Of a stretch of DNA of 13,009 nt, positions 1 to 5,889 are shown piece after piece. How positions within the stretch are numbered: position 1 is the first letter of the stretch; each line of letters starts with the position of its first letter. The stretch comes from JABDPF01 sp036351575 (GTDB taxonomy: Bacteria > Pseudomonadota > Gammaproteobacteria > Xanthomonadales > SZUA-36): the NCBI GenBank assembly GCA_036351575.1, contig JAZBPJ010000095.1:1-13009 (forward strand). Reading direction: 5' to 3'. A program made the position numbers and the translations under genes. Under the pieces are notes generated by a model. The model had not been told where the DNA came from. It saw only the letters and a list, made by a program, of their open reading frames with translations, and searched no databases.

Positions 1-76
1 CCAGGAAAGGAATCAGGTACTGCATGGGCCGAAGGTTAGCATGGCCAGCCGGGCGCATTCATCCGGCTTTCGTGCT

Positions 77-343
77 TTAGCTCGAATCGTTCTGGCAATA
101 GTCGTCGAACGCTTCGGGTGTTGCATCCAGCCCTTTTTCCTCGGCCAGTTCCCAGGGGCGTTTGCACTCATTTTCCTTCGCGCACCATTGGTAACCCGCG
201 GAAGCGATGCAGCCGTGCGCGTCCCGGTCCGATCCGACGGCCGCAGCGTCCTTCGCCTGCGCTCCGTGTTCGGAAGATGTTTCGCCGGAGCAGGCGTTCA
301 GCATTGCGGCGGTAACGATGAGCAGAATTTTGATGAACTTCAT
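77..343 (-). CDS. Small four-cysteine lipoprotein, function unknown
   Basis: The 88-residue product opens with a lipoprotein signal: basic K2/K5, a hydrophobic stretch and a lipobox L15-N-A-C18. It should therefore be cleaved and lipid-anchored at C18, in the outer membrane or periplasm. A low-complexity Ala/Ser/Glu linker (about 19-42) leads to a compact C-terminal part with C45, C54, C60 and C83, including GYQWC and KRPWEL. Four cysteines in an exported protein suggest two disulfides. I have a vague memory of similar small secreted proteins with a GYxWC...C...PWEL pattern, but no function I can name. The ATG at 343 has a good Shine-Dalgarno (GAGG at 351-354). A plausible promoter lies at 391-418. 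The gene is transcribed alone, downstream of the MFS remnant. The reading frame is sound; the function is open. Confidence 0.75.
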   Translation of the reverse strand: MKFIKILLIVTAAMLNACSGETSSEHGAQAKDAAAVGSDRDAHGCIASAGYQWCAKENECKRPWELAEEKGLDATPEAFDDYCQNDSS

Positions 344-390
344 ATCAGGACCTCGTACGCATGAATAAAGTGTTGAAGGCGTCAGAGCAG

Positions 391-418
391 ATTTTACCCA
401 GCTTCCGGCCGTTGGAAA
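391..418 (-). promoter_or_regulatory. Candidate sigma70-type promoter of the lipoprotein gene
   Basis: On the minus strand TTTCCA (418-413) is separated by 16 bases from TAAAAT (396-391). This is 4 of 6 and 5 of 6 matches to the usual -35 and -10 boxes. It lies about 50 bases upstream of the lipoprotein start. It was found by eye only; similar matches can arise by chance. Confidence 0.35.
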
Positions 419-451
419 GAAAATCGGTCCCGGTTGACAGCGGTCTTCTTT

Positions 452-520
452 TCAGTCTTCCTTCACGAAAGCCCAGGAAATCGCGGATAACGCCAGGGCG
501 ACAGGCAGGCTCGCTAAAGA
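452..520 (-). pseudogene. 3' remnant of a second MFS sugar transporter gene
   Basis: Read on the minus strand to the TGA at 454-452, this stretch ends in LALSAISWAFVKED. The intact MFS transporter at 2043-3461 ends in LALSAVSWAFVRED, so 12 of the last 14 residues match, and 34 of 42 bases over the same codons. Further upstream the similarity fades (SLASLPVA against IFAISAIS), and no start or transmembrane body remains. I read it as the tail of a lost paralogue of the transporter. The 3' end of the secreted-protein gene (stop at 514-516) overlaps its edge in another frame, so the loss may coincide with arrival of the toxin-antitoxin block. The exact 5' boundary is uncertain. Confidence 0.65.
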
Positions 521-1098
521 CGCGTGCAGCCCGGCTTCCTTCCCTCGAAGTCCGCCAGTGTATCGGCGTGCAACATAGGTCCGGTGCGCTTGATTTCAGA
601 CCCGCCCCGGCTCAGGACGACGGTCATGCCGCTAGAGGGCTGAAGCTTGTTTTGGCCGCCATAGTCATCGACAAGAAACACCCTGGCGCTTCCTCCGTAA
701 GGCATCCACTTTTTGCTGCGCTCGTTCCTCGTCAGAAAAAACAACGCGATATCGCCCTCGTCCAGATGAAAACCCATGCTGGTTCTGTGAACCAGCCCAT
801 CCACTTCCCCGCCAATCCAGGTCACGTTCATCTCGGGTTCAACGCACTCGCCCTTGATGGTTTCGAGAACTTCTATAGTCCAGTCGGTCAAAACCCGGTC
901 TTTGTAGAAAACTTCCGAATTATCGTATGTGTTTACCGTGTAATAGTCCTGTTCATAAAACTTCCAGCCCAGCACCCTTCCCACGACAACCAGGTCCGAA
1001 TCCGCCAGGTACTCGGCTTTCGACGAAGGCACGATCATCGATGCTTGCAGCTCACCCAGAGCAAACAAAAGGGCAAGGAGAACAAATAATGTACGCAT
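514..1098 (-). CDS. Secreted protein of unknown function, downstream of higBA
   Basis: The 194-residue product starts with a clear Sec signal peptide (MRTLFVLLALLFALGELQA, probable cleavage near residue 19). The mature part opens with a stretch of the type SDLVVVGRVLG, followed by a beta-rich region with WTIEVLETIKG, WIGGEVDG and DIALFFL. Such an alternating pattern suggests a small beta-barrel, perhaps OB- or NTR-like; this is only an inference from pattern. I prefer ATG 1098 over GTG 1101, because GAGG at 1108-1111 then sits 9 bases upstream. That Shine-Dalgarno overlaps the higA stop codon (1110-1112), so the gene is probably co-transcribed with, and perhaps translationally coupled to, higBA. 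Its last codons run into the remnant of an MFS gene. No transmembrane segment beyond the signal. Confidence 0.72.
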   Translation of the reverse strand: MRTLFVLLALLFALGELQASMIVPSSKAEYLADSDLVVVGRVLGWKFYEQDYYTVNTYDNSEVFYKDRVLTDWTIEVLETIKGECVEPEMNVTWIGGEVDGLVHRTSMGFHLDEGDIALFFLTRNERSKKWMPYGGSARVFLVDDYGGQNKLQPSSGMTVVLSRGGSEIKRTGPMLHADTLADFEGRKPGCTRL

Positions 1099-1109
1099 CA
1101 CGATGTGCC

Positions 1110-1430
1110 TCAGCGCTCCGGTGCGATGGAATCCGTTCGAAGAGCCGTGTTCGGAGCCAGTTTACGAATACGGCGTGTTGGCCGGGAAACGGACAAGTCG
1201 AAGAGGTTTTGCAAATTCATCCAGAACTCGGGCGTCGTTTCGAACGCCTGGGCGAGCAACCATGCCGTTTCGGGTGTGATCCCACGTTTTCCGCGAACCA
1301 GTTCATTGATTCGCTGTATGGGCACACCCAGGTGATTGGCCAGGCCCTTCTGGGTCAGTCCGAGCGGGTTCAGAAACTCATGCAGCAGGATCTGTCCCGG
1401 GTGAGTGGCGGTTCTGTTTTTTGGCAACAT
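1110..1430 (-). CDS. higA: HigA-type antitoxin, XRE family DNA-binding protein
   Basis: A 106-residue protein with the HigA layout: an N-terminal HPGQILLHEFL motif (10-20), then an XRE helix-turn-helix (about 25-60; LTQKGLANHLGV, followed by INELVRGKRGIT) and the family-typical TPEFWMNLQ (66-74). HigA proteins bind and neutralise the HigB ribosome-dependent mRNA endonuclease, and repress their own promoter as a complex. It follows higB by 8 bases on the same strand, the toxin-first order typical of higBA. The arginine-rich C-terminal tail (RPTRRIRK and on) is slightly longer than in many HigA proteins. The frame is complete, with no sign of decay. Confidence 0.93.
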   Translation of the reverse strand: MLPKNRTATHPGQILLHEFLNPLGLTQKGLANHLGVPIQRINELVRGKRGITPETAWLLAQAFETTPEFWMNLQNLFDLSVSRPTRRIRKLAPNTALRTDSIAPER

Positions 1431-1438
1431 GCTCGGTC

Positions 1439-1729
1439 TCAGTGATAGTCGATCAGTTCAACGTCATGGGCTTCGCGACCCTCCCAACGAAAAATGATTC
1501 TCCACTGGTCGTTGACGCGAATGCTGAAAAAGCCCTTCAGATCGCCCCGCAATGCCTCGAGCCGGTTCCCTGGTGGAGACCGCAGGTCTGTCATTTCGAT
1601 GGCGGCCTGTATCATGTCCAGCTTGCGCACGGCGCCATCCCTTACGTCCGGTGGTATCCGTCTTGTCCGGTTGGTGGAACGGCCGTGGTACAGGTCCCCG
1701 GTTCTTTGGTCTCTGAATGAGGCGATCAT
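1439..1729 (-). CDS. higB: HigB-type toxin, RelE/ParE superfamily mRNA interferase
   Basis: The 96-residue product begins MIASFRD and shows the HigB core: PPGNRLEALRGD (52-63), then FFSIRVNDQWRIIFRW (67-82) and the terminal DYH. HigB toxins cleave mRNA on translating ribosomes; the basic and aromatic residues of the SIRVNDQWRI strand are the conserved part. The start at ATG 1729 gives exactly the usual family length. No strong Shine-Dalgarno is visible, which would keep toxin synthesis low. The product is complete and probably active, and it is kept in check by the antitoxin encoded directly downstream. An in-frame-looking start at 1760 belongs to another frame. Confidence 0.92.
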   Translation of the reverse strand: MIASFRDQRTGDLYHGRSTNRTRRIPPDVRDGAVRKLDMIQAAIEMTDLRSPPGNRLEALRGDLKGFFSIRVNDQWRIIFRWEGREAHDVELIDYH

Positions 1730-1737
1730 TTACATGA

Positions 1738-1790
1738 ATTAACGGATACACGGTATCCATGTATTAACGATACACTGACCGCGACGGCAA
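1738..1790 (-). promoter_or_regulatory. higBA promoter with palindromic operator candidates
   Basis: On the minus strand TTGCCG (1790-1785) lies 17 bases from TTAATA (1767-1762), a moderate sigma70-type promoter. Downstream of the -10 lies a perfect inverted repeat, GGATAC-ACG-GTATCC (1744-1758). A partly repeated unit, ATTAACGGATACAC (1738-1751) and ATTAACGATACAC (1763-1775), gives two similar boxes. HigA proteins usually bind such short palindromes over their own promoter, so autoregulation at this place is the natural reading; the binding itself is inferred. Confidence 0.55.
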
Positions 1791-2042
1791 GTCAGCATTT
1801 TTTTATGAGAACAGGCTTACGCTACCGAGAAATCGGCAGTACAAATATGGCAGTTGTATGTACTTTGTGAGAGAAAATCCCTTGTGTCGATCAGGCGTTC
1901 GACATCTCGTTACGAGTCTGAGTGGCGGGGGTCCTTGCCCATGATGAACGCCCGCTGCAGTGACTCCATACTGGTATTTGACGTTCGGCAGTGCCCCGGC
2001 CTGTATCGAAGCCAGGTACCTGGGCAATCAGGAGATGCCGGG
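1791..2042. other. Intergenic stretch without a supportable gene
   Basis: Between the end of the MFS gene and the higB promoter I find no credible coding region. Two perfect short palindromes stand out: CCAGGTACCTGG (2012-2023) and CTCGT-T-ACGAG (1906-1916). A short minus-strand frame from an ATG at about 1969 ends after 19 codons, with no ribosome site. No intrinsic terminator with a T-run follows the MFS stop. Confidence 0.5.
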
Positions 2043-3461
2043 CTAGTCTTCCCGCACGAACGCCCAGGAAACGGCTGACAGCGCCAGGCTGATGGCGGAA
2101 ATGGCGAAGATCACGTTCATGTCCGCGGCGCGGCTGACGAACAGGGCGACGCCCAGGCTGACGACCAGCTGCGGCAGCACCACCGACAGGTTGAACAGGC
2201 CCATGTAGAGGCCCATGCGCGCCTGGTTGACCTTCTGCGAGACGATCGCAAAGGGCAGGCTGACGATGGCCGCCCAGCCGATGCCGACCACCGCCATCAG
2301 CAGGTAAATCTGCAAGGCCGTGTGGCCGAAGAAATAAAGGCCGATGTAGCCGGCGGTCATGCAGGCCAGGCTCAGCGCGTGCGTATGAACCCGCCCGATG
2401 CGGTGCGCGATCGGCATCAGCACGAAGGCCGGCAGCAGCGCGCCGACCGCGTTCAGCACCAGGAAGCTGGTCGACCCGACCCGTCCCAGGTCGATGTCGG
2501 ACAGCTGAGGCAGGGCCTGCTGCAGGTAGGCGATCAGGAACACGAAGGTGGTCTGGATGCCGACCCAGCTGAAGGAGTGCGCGGCGATTACCTTGCGGAA
2601 GGCGGCCAGGCCGGGCTGACCGGGGCGCTCCTTCTCCATCAGGGTCTGGGCGACCAGCAGCACCGTGGCGACGAGGCAGGCGAACTCGGCGTAGTAGTGG
2701 TCCACCTCGATGTGTGCCAGGCGCAGTGTCATCGCGTAGATGTCGTAGACCAGGAAGGCCCACAGCGGCCGGATCGCCACCAGCATCCCCATCATTGAGT
2801 CTTCGCGGCCTTTGGGCGCTTCCGGGTCGTCTTCCGTGGTGACTTTCAGTTCGCGCGGTTCGGTGATGAACAGCGGTGGAAGCACCGAGAACAGCAGCAC
2901 GATCACCGCGCCGGCGTAGATGAGGACGTAGTTGCTCCAGATCGCGCCGACCGCGTAGGCGGCCACGCCGAAGGTGCCGGATATGGTCTGCATCCAGGTG
3001 AAACCCTTGGTGCGCTCGTCGCCGTCGTCGGTGACGTCGGCGATGATCGAACGCGTCGGGTTGAAGCTGACGTTGATGGCCAGGTCGAGCGTCAGCGCCA
3101 CCACGATCGCAACGCCCAGGATGCCGCCGGCGCCCATGCCCGCCGAGATCACGTCGAGGTGGGGCAGCGCCAGCAGCATCAGCGCGGCCAGCACTCCGCC
3201 GATCAGCATGAAGGGCCGTCTTCGTCCGTTCCAGAACCAGACGCGGTCGCTGATCACGCCGATCAGAACCTGGCCGATGATGCCGGCCAGCGGCCCGGCG
3301 GCCCACACCAGGCCGACGTCGTGGATATCGAGTCCGTACTGCGTGGTGAGGATCCAGCTCAGGGCGGAGATCTGGATCGACAGGGCGAAGCCCATCGCGG
3401 TGGAGGGCAGGCTGATCAGGGCGAAAAACGAGCCCGTTTTATTTTTCTGGAATGCGCGCAT
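2043..3461 (-). CDS. MFS sugar transporter, SLC45/sucrose-symporter type
   Basis: A 472-residue inner-membrane protein with about twelve hydrophobic segments. After the second segment it carries the MFS loop signature GVISDRVWFWNGRRRPF (68-84), and near the end the GLYMGLFNLSVVLPQLVVS stretch (417-435). Both are typical of the glycoside/H+ symporter branch that includes plant sucrose carriers and SLC45. Relatives in TonB-receptor sugar loci, such as MalY in the Caulobacter maltose system, carry maltose or other disaccharides across the inner membrane. A similar role is likely here, downstream of lacI and amylase. I chose ATG 3461: the protein then begins MRAFQKNKTG directly before the first membrane segment. 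The longer open frame to 3728 runs through the operator and promoter and looks non-coding. The start lacks a Shine-Dalgarno and may be leaderless. The exact substrate cannot be read from sequence. Confidence 0.88.
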   Translation of the reverse strand: MRAFQKNKTGSFFALISLPSTAMGFALSIQISALSWILTTQYGLDIHDVGLVWAAGPLAGIIGQVLIGVISDRVWFWNGRRRPFMLIGGVLAALMLLALPHLDVISAGMGAGGILGVAIVVALTLDLAINVSFNPTRSIIADVTDDGDERTKGFTWMQTISGTFGVAAYAVGAIWSNYVLIYAGAVIVLLFSVLPPLFITEPRELKVTTEDDPEAPKGREDSMMGMLVAIRPLWAFLVYDIYAMTLRLAHIEVDHYYAEFACLVATVLLVAQTLMEKERPGQPGLAAFRKVIAAHSFSWVGIQTTFVFLIAYLQQALPQLSDIDLGRVGSTSFLVLNAVGALLPAFVLMPIAHRIGRVHTHALSLACMTAGYIGLYFFGHTALQIYLLMAVVGIGWAAIVSLPFAIVSQKVNQARMGLYMGLFNLSVVLPQLVVSLGVALFVSRAADMNVIFAISAISLALSAVSWAFVRED

Positions 3462-3468
3462 GGCGGAC

Positions 3469-3497
3469 ACTATAACCGCCGTGTTCCATCGCACGAA
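3469..3497 (-). promoter_or_regulatory. Candidate promoter of the MFS transporter gene
   Basis: On the minus strand TTCGTG (3497-3492) is followed after 17 bases by TATAGT (3474-3469). The -35 is weak, the -10 good. The 10-base string TATAGTGTCC (3474-3465) occurs identically in the receptor promoter at 8650-8659. With only 7 bases between the -10 and the ATG, transcription would begin at or next to the start codon. Confidence 0.55.
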
Positions 3498-3500
3498 GTT

Positions 3501-3514
3501 TGAATACGATTGTA
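3501..3514. promoter_or_regulatory. LacI-family operator candidate upstream of the MFS gene
   Basis: TGAATACGATTGTA has the N6-CG-N6 layout of LacI-family sites, with imperfectly symmetric halves TGAATA and TACAAT. It resembles TGAATACGTTTGCA at 8609-8622 in 11 of 14 positions and lies in the same place relative to the promoter: three bases upstream of the -35 box, centred about 46 bases before the predicted transcription start. The LacI protein encoded at 5886-6920 is the obvious candidate ligand; this is inference. Confidence 0.5.
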
Positions 3515-3546
3515 AATATGATGTGTTGCAGGAACGGGCCAGGCTA

Positions 3547-3646
3547 CCGGTACTGCTGTTCCGGGGACGCTCGCTGGCGCGCACGTCCATGTGACGCTTT
3601 GCTTGACGCCGTCCAGGCGTCAAAAACCCCGGCACAGCAGTACCGG
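3547..3646. repeat. 100-bp palindromic element with 20-bp inverted arms
   Basis: The arms are CCGGTACTGCTGTTCCGGGG (3547-3566) and CCCCGGCACAGCAGTACCGG (3627-3646), complementary at 19 of 20 positions. Between them lies a nested perfect 8-bp inverted repeat, TTGACGCC-GTCCA-GGCGTCAA (3603-3623). The element could fold into a large branched hairpin. It fills the gap between the amylase stop and the transporter promoter, so it may be a REP- or MITE-like repeat, an mRNA stabiliser or a leaky terminator. No other full copy is in this window. Confidence 0.75.
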
Positions 3647-3691
3647 CATCCAGGCCCTCAACTTGCGCAAAGCAAACGTCAAAAACCCGGC
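3618..3691. repeat. Short imperfect direct repeat
   Basis: CGTCAAAAACCCCGGC (3618-3633) and CGTCAAAAACCCGGC (3677-3691) differ by one C. The first copy lies partly within the right arm of the palindromic element. Read on the minus strand, each gives a GC-rich segment followed by five T residues, so they may act as weak terminators behind the amylase gene. The hairpins in front of them are poor. Confidence 0.45.
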
Positions 3692-3786
3692 GAGAGCGTC
3701 TCCCCACATCCGGCCCGCACATTCTCACGAATCAGAAAAGTATCCGGATTCGGGACGAGGCGGTTAGTAGTGCTTTAAGAAGGGAG

Positions 3787-5889
3787 TCAATTGCCGCCGA
3801 GCATCTCGCACAGCTGCGCGTTGTCGTCGAGGATGCGCTGCAGCGGGATTTCGCCCTCGAGGCCGGCCTGTTCGACGCGGTACAGCAGTCGCGCCTTGCG
3901 GCAGCCGTCGAACTCCAGCTCGATCCAGCCGTTCGGCACGGTCTGCGGGGCCGGCACGGGCCAGTCGAACACGCCGCCGCTGGTCAAGTACAGGTCCAGC
4001 AGGGCCTGGTTGCCCGAGAACCGGCCCTGGGCCGTGAACCAGCGGTGACCCGCCTCGCCGATCACGGACGGCGTTTCAGGCGGCGGCCTCTCGGCGTCGT
4101 AGGTGAACCAGGAAAGGAACAGCAGTTCGCTGGCCGGAAAGACGGTCAGGAAAAAGCCCTGCCCCGCCGTTTCCGTGTTCAGCCAGGCGTCCGTCATGCC
4201 CGCGTTGATGGCGCTGTACGGCGGCGGCTGCGGGCCGGGCAGAACGAATACGCCGGCCAGGGGCTGCAATTTGATCAGAAGGTAGCCGTCGCTTACCGGC
4301 ACGGCGGCGCCGTCGAGCAGGCTCCAGGCGTTCTCGGGCGCGGCGGCGAGCAGGTCCGTGCTGATGCGCAGTTCCTGCGCTTCATCGCCGGTGTTCATCG
4401 CGAATATCACCTGCTGGCTGCCGTGGGTTTTCATGTCCGCGTACAGCGAATCGTTGGAATACAGGTGCTGGCGAGCGCCGCGGCTGAGCGCAGGATAACG
4501 CGCGCGCAACGCCATCAGTTCGCGGTGGAACTGCAGCAGCCCCCGCTGATCAGCCGACAGGCTGTCGGCCGGAACGCTGACGCCGGGAATTTTTGCACTG
4601 CTGCGGGCCACGTGGTCGTCGCACAGGCCGATGGACGCGCAGTCGCCGCCGACCCTGGCGGCAAAGCCGGGCACCTCGTCGCCGATCTCTTCGCCGTAAT
4701 AGCGGGTGATGGAGCCGCTGTAGGCCGCCTGCAGCATGAACGCCAGCCGGTGCCGCGCCCACCAGGCGTCGTCCTCGGGATCGGCCAGGCCGACGCGCTG
4801 CAGCAGGTCGCCGAAGCGAACGAAGTCGTGGTTGCCCAGCATCATGTTGAGAACGGCGCCGGGGCGGTAGACATCGCTGTGCGCGCCGTAGGCCCAGCCA
4901 TCGTTGAGCGTTGAGGCCGGGCGGCCCGTTAAACCGTTTTCTTCGGCGGCCAGGACGCCCACGCTGGCCCAGCGCAGTGGAAAGTCGAACGCGGAATCAA
5001 GCGCCGGGCTGGTCTCGCTGCCCAGAGCCTGGGCGGCGATGTCCTCGGCGCCGGAAAAAATCTCGGCGACCATGTAGCCCAGCGTGCCCCAGCGGTGACC
5101 TGCCAGGCGGCGGGCCTCGGATGCCTGCTTGACCGCGGTCTTGATCTCGCGCCAGGCCGGCAGGGGAACCTGCCAGGCCACGTCCAGCCGCCAGCCGTCG
5201 ATGCCGAGTTCCTCGATCCAGTAGGTGGCGACTTCCTTGTAAAAAGCCAGCGTGGCCGGGTGGTCGTAATCCACCGCGCGGCCGGGGTAGCCTGAAGGAT
5301 CGCCGCCGTAATCCGCCGGATCGCTGCTGTCGACGGGCAGCAATCCCGTCGGCGAGGGTACCAGGTCACCCTTGTGGTGGCCGAAGACACCGTCGAAAAA
5401 GACGTACATGCCCCGTTCGTGCGCGGCGTTCACCAGTTCGCGTGCGTCGTCCATCGTGCCGAACTTCGGGTCGATGCTGAAGTAATCGCGCGTGTAGTAG
5501 CCGGTGGCGTCCAGCTTCAGGTCGACGTGCTCGCTGCCGTTGATGCGCTTTTGAGGTTCGCCGGCGTGCGAATCGAAGACCGGCGTCAGCCAGATGGCAT
5601 TCATGCCGAGTCCCTGGATATGGTCCAGCGAGTCGATGATGCCTCTCAGGTCGCCGCGGTGGTGGCTGGTGCCGTAGCCGTCCCCGTAGTCGTGGTCCGG
5701 GTCACCGTCCACGAAGGACTCGACCATGACCTGGTAGATTCGAAGGCTGCAGACCTCGGCTGCGGGGCCGCGGCAGCCGGGCCGTTCCTGCACCGGCCAC
5801 GCGCTGTTGTCGACGGTCACCGTGTCGGCGGCCGCGCACAAGCAGGGCAAAAACAGGCCTGCCAGAAATGCAATACCCGCGCGTTTCAG
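3787..5889 (-). CDS. Secreted GH13 alpha-amylase-type enzyme with extra C-terminal module
   Basis: Counted from CTG 5889, the product has 700 residues. It begins with a signal peptide (KRAGIAFLAGLFLPCLCAAA) and then a GH13 barrel. Conserved regions are visible: DGVFGHH (166-172, region I), GWRLDVAW with nucleophile D236 (II), AEIF with acid/base E276 (III) and LGNHDF with D355 (IV). GYYTRDYFSIDPKFGT (131-146) is also typical. Such enzymes hydrolyse or rearrange alpha-1,4-glucans; the subfamily is uncertain. After the usual small C-terminal beta domain (to about 553) comes an added module (about 562-696) with GQGFF, FLSWFTYD, GHRWFTAQG and DNAQLCEML. I recall similar tails on secreted proteins of Wenzhouxiangella-like bacteria. 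The start is unusual: no in-frame ATG precedes the barrel. The CTG overlaps the lacI stop (CTGA) and has GGAGG 9 bases upstream. TTG at 5850 is possible but would cut the signal peptide. Confidence 0.9.
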   Translation of the reverse strand: MKRAGIAFLAGLFLPCLCAAADTVTVDNSAWPVQERPGCRGPAAEVCSLRIYQVMVESFVDGDPDHDYGDGYGTSHHRGDLRGIIDSLDHIQGLGMNAIWLTPVFDSHAGEPQKRINGSEHVDLKLDATGYYTRDYFSIDPKFGTMDDARELVNAAHERGMYVFFDGVFGHHKGDLVPSPTGLLPVDSSDPADYGGDPSGYPGRAVDYDHPATLAFYKEVATYWIEELGIDGWRLDVAWQVPLPAWREIKTAVKQASEARRLAGHRWGTLGYMVAEIFSGAEDIAAQALGSETSPALDSAFDFPLRWASVGVLAAEENGLTGRPASTLNDGWAYGAHSDVYRPGAVLNMMLGNHDFVRFGDLLQRVGLADPEDDAWWARHRLAFMLQAAYSGSITRYYGEEIGDEVPGFAARVGGDCASIGLCDDHVARSSAKIPGVSVPADSLSADQRGLLQFHRELMALRARYPALSRGARQHLYSNDSLYADMKTHGSQQVIFAMNTGDEAQELRISTDLLAAAPENAWSLLDGAAVPVSDGYLLIKLQPLAGVFVLPGPQPPPYSAINAGMTDAWLNTETAGQGFFLTVFPASELLFLSWFTYDAERPPPETPSVIGEAGHRWFTAQGRFSGNQALLDLYLTSGGVFDWPVPAPQTVPNGWIELEFDGCRKARLLYRVEQAGLEGEIPLQRILDDNAQLCEMLGGN

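Noticed and set aside
2..25. Possible start of another minus-strand gene (ATG at 25, MQYLIPFL)
   Set aside because: Only eight codons are in the window and no ribosome site precedes it; not enough to call.
47..68. Hairpin AGCCGG/CCGGCT after the lipoprotein gene
   Set aside because: A six-base stem with a ten-base loop and no T-run in the direction of transcription; too weak for a terminator call.
1854..2078. Small plus-strand open frame before the MFS end
   Set aside because: No ribosome site, no recognisable motif, and it overlaps the end of the MFS gene on the other strand.
1891..3306. Long minus-strand open frame of 471 codons
   Set aside because: It is arginine- and proline-rich and lies in another frame of the well-supported MFS transporter; a shadow caused by high GC.
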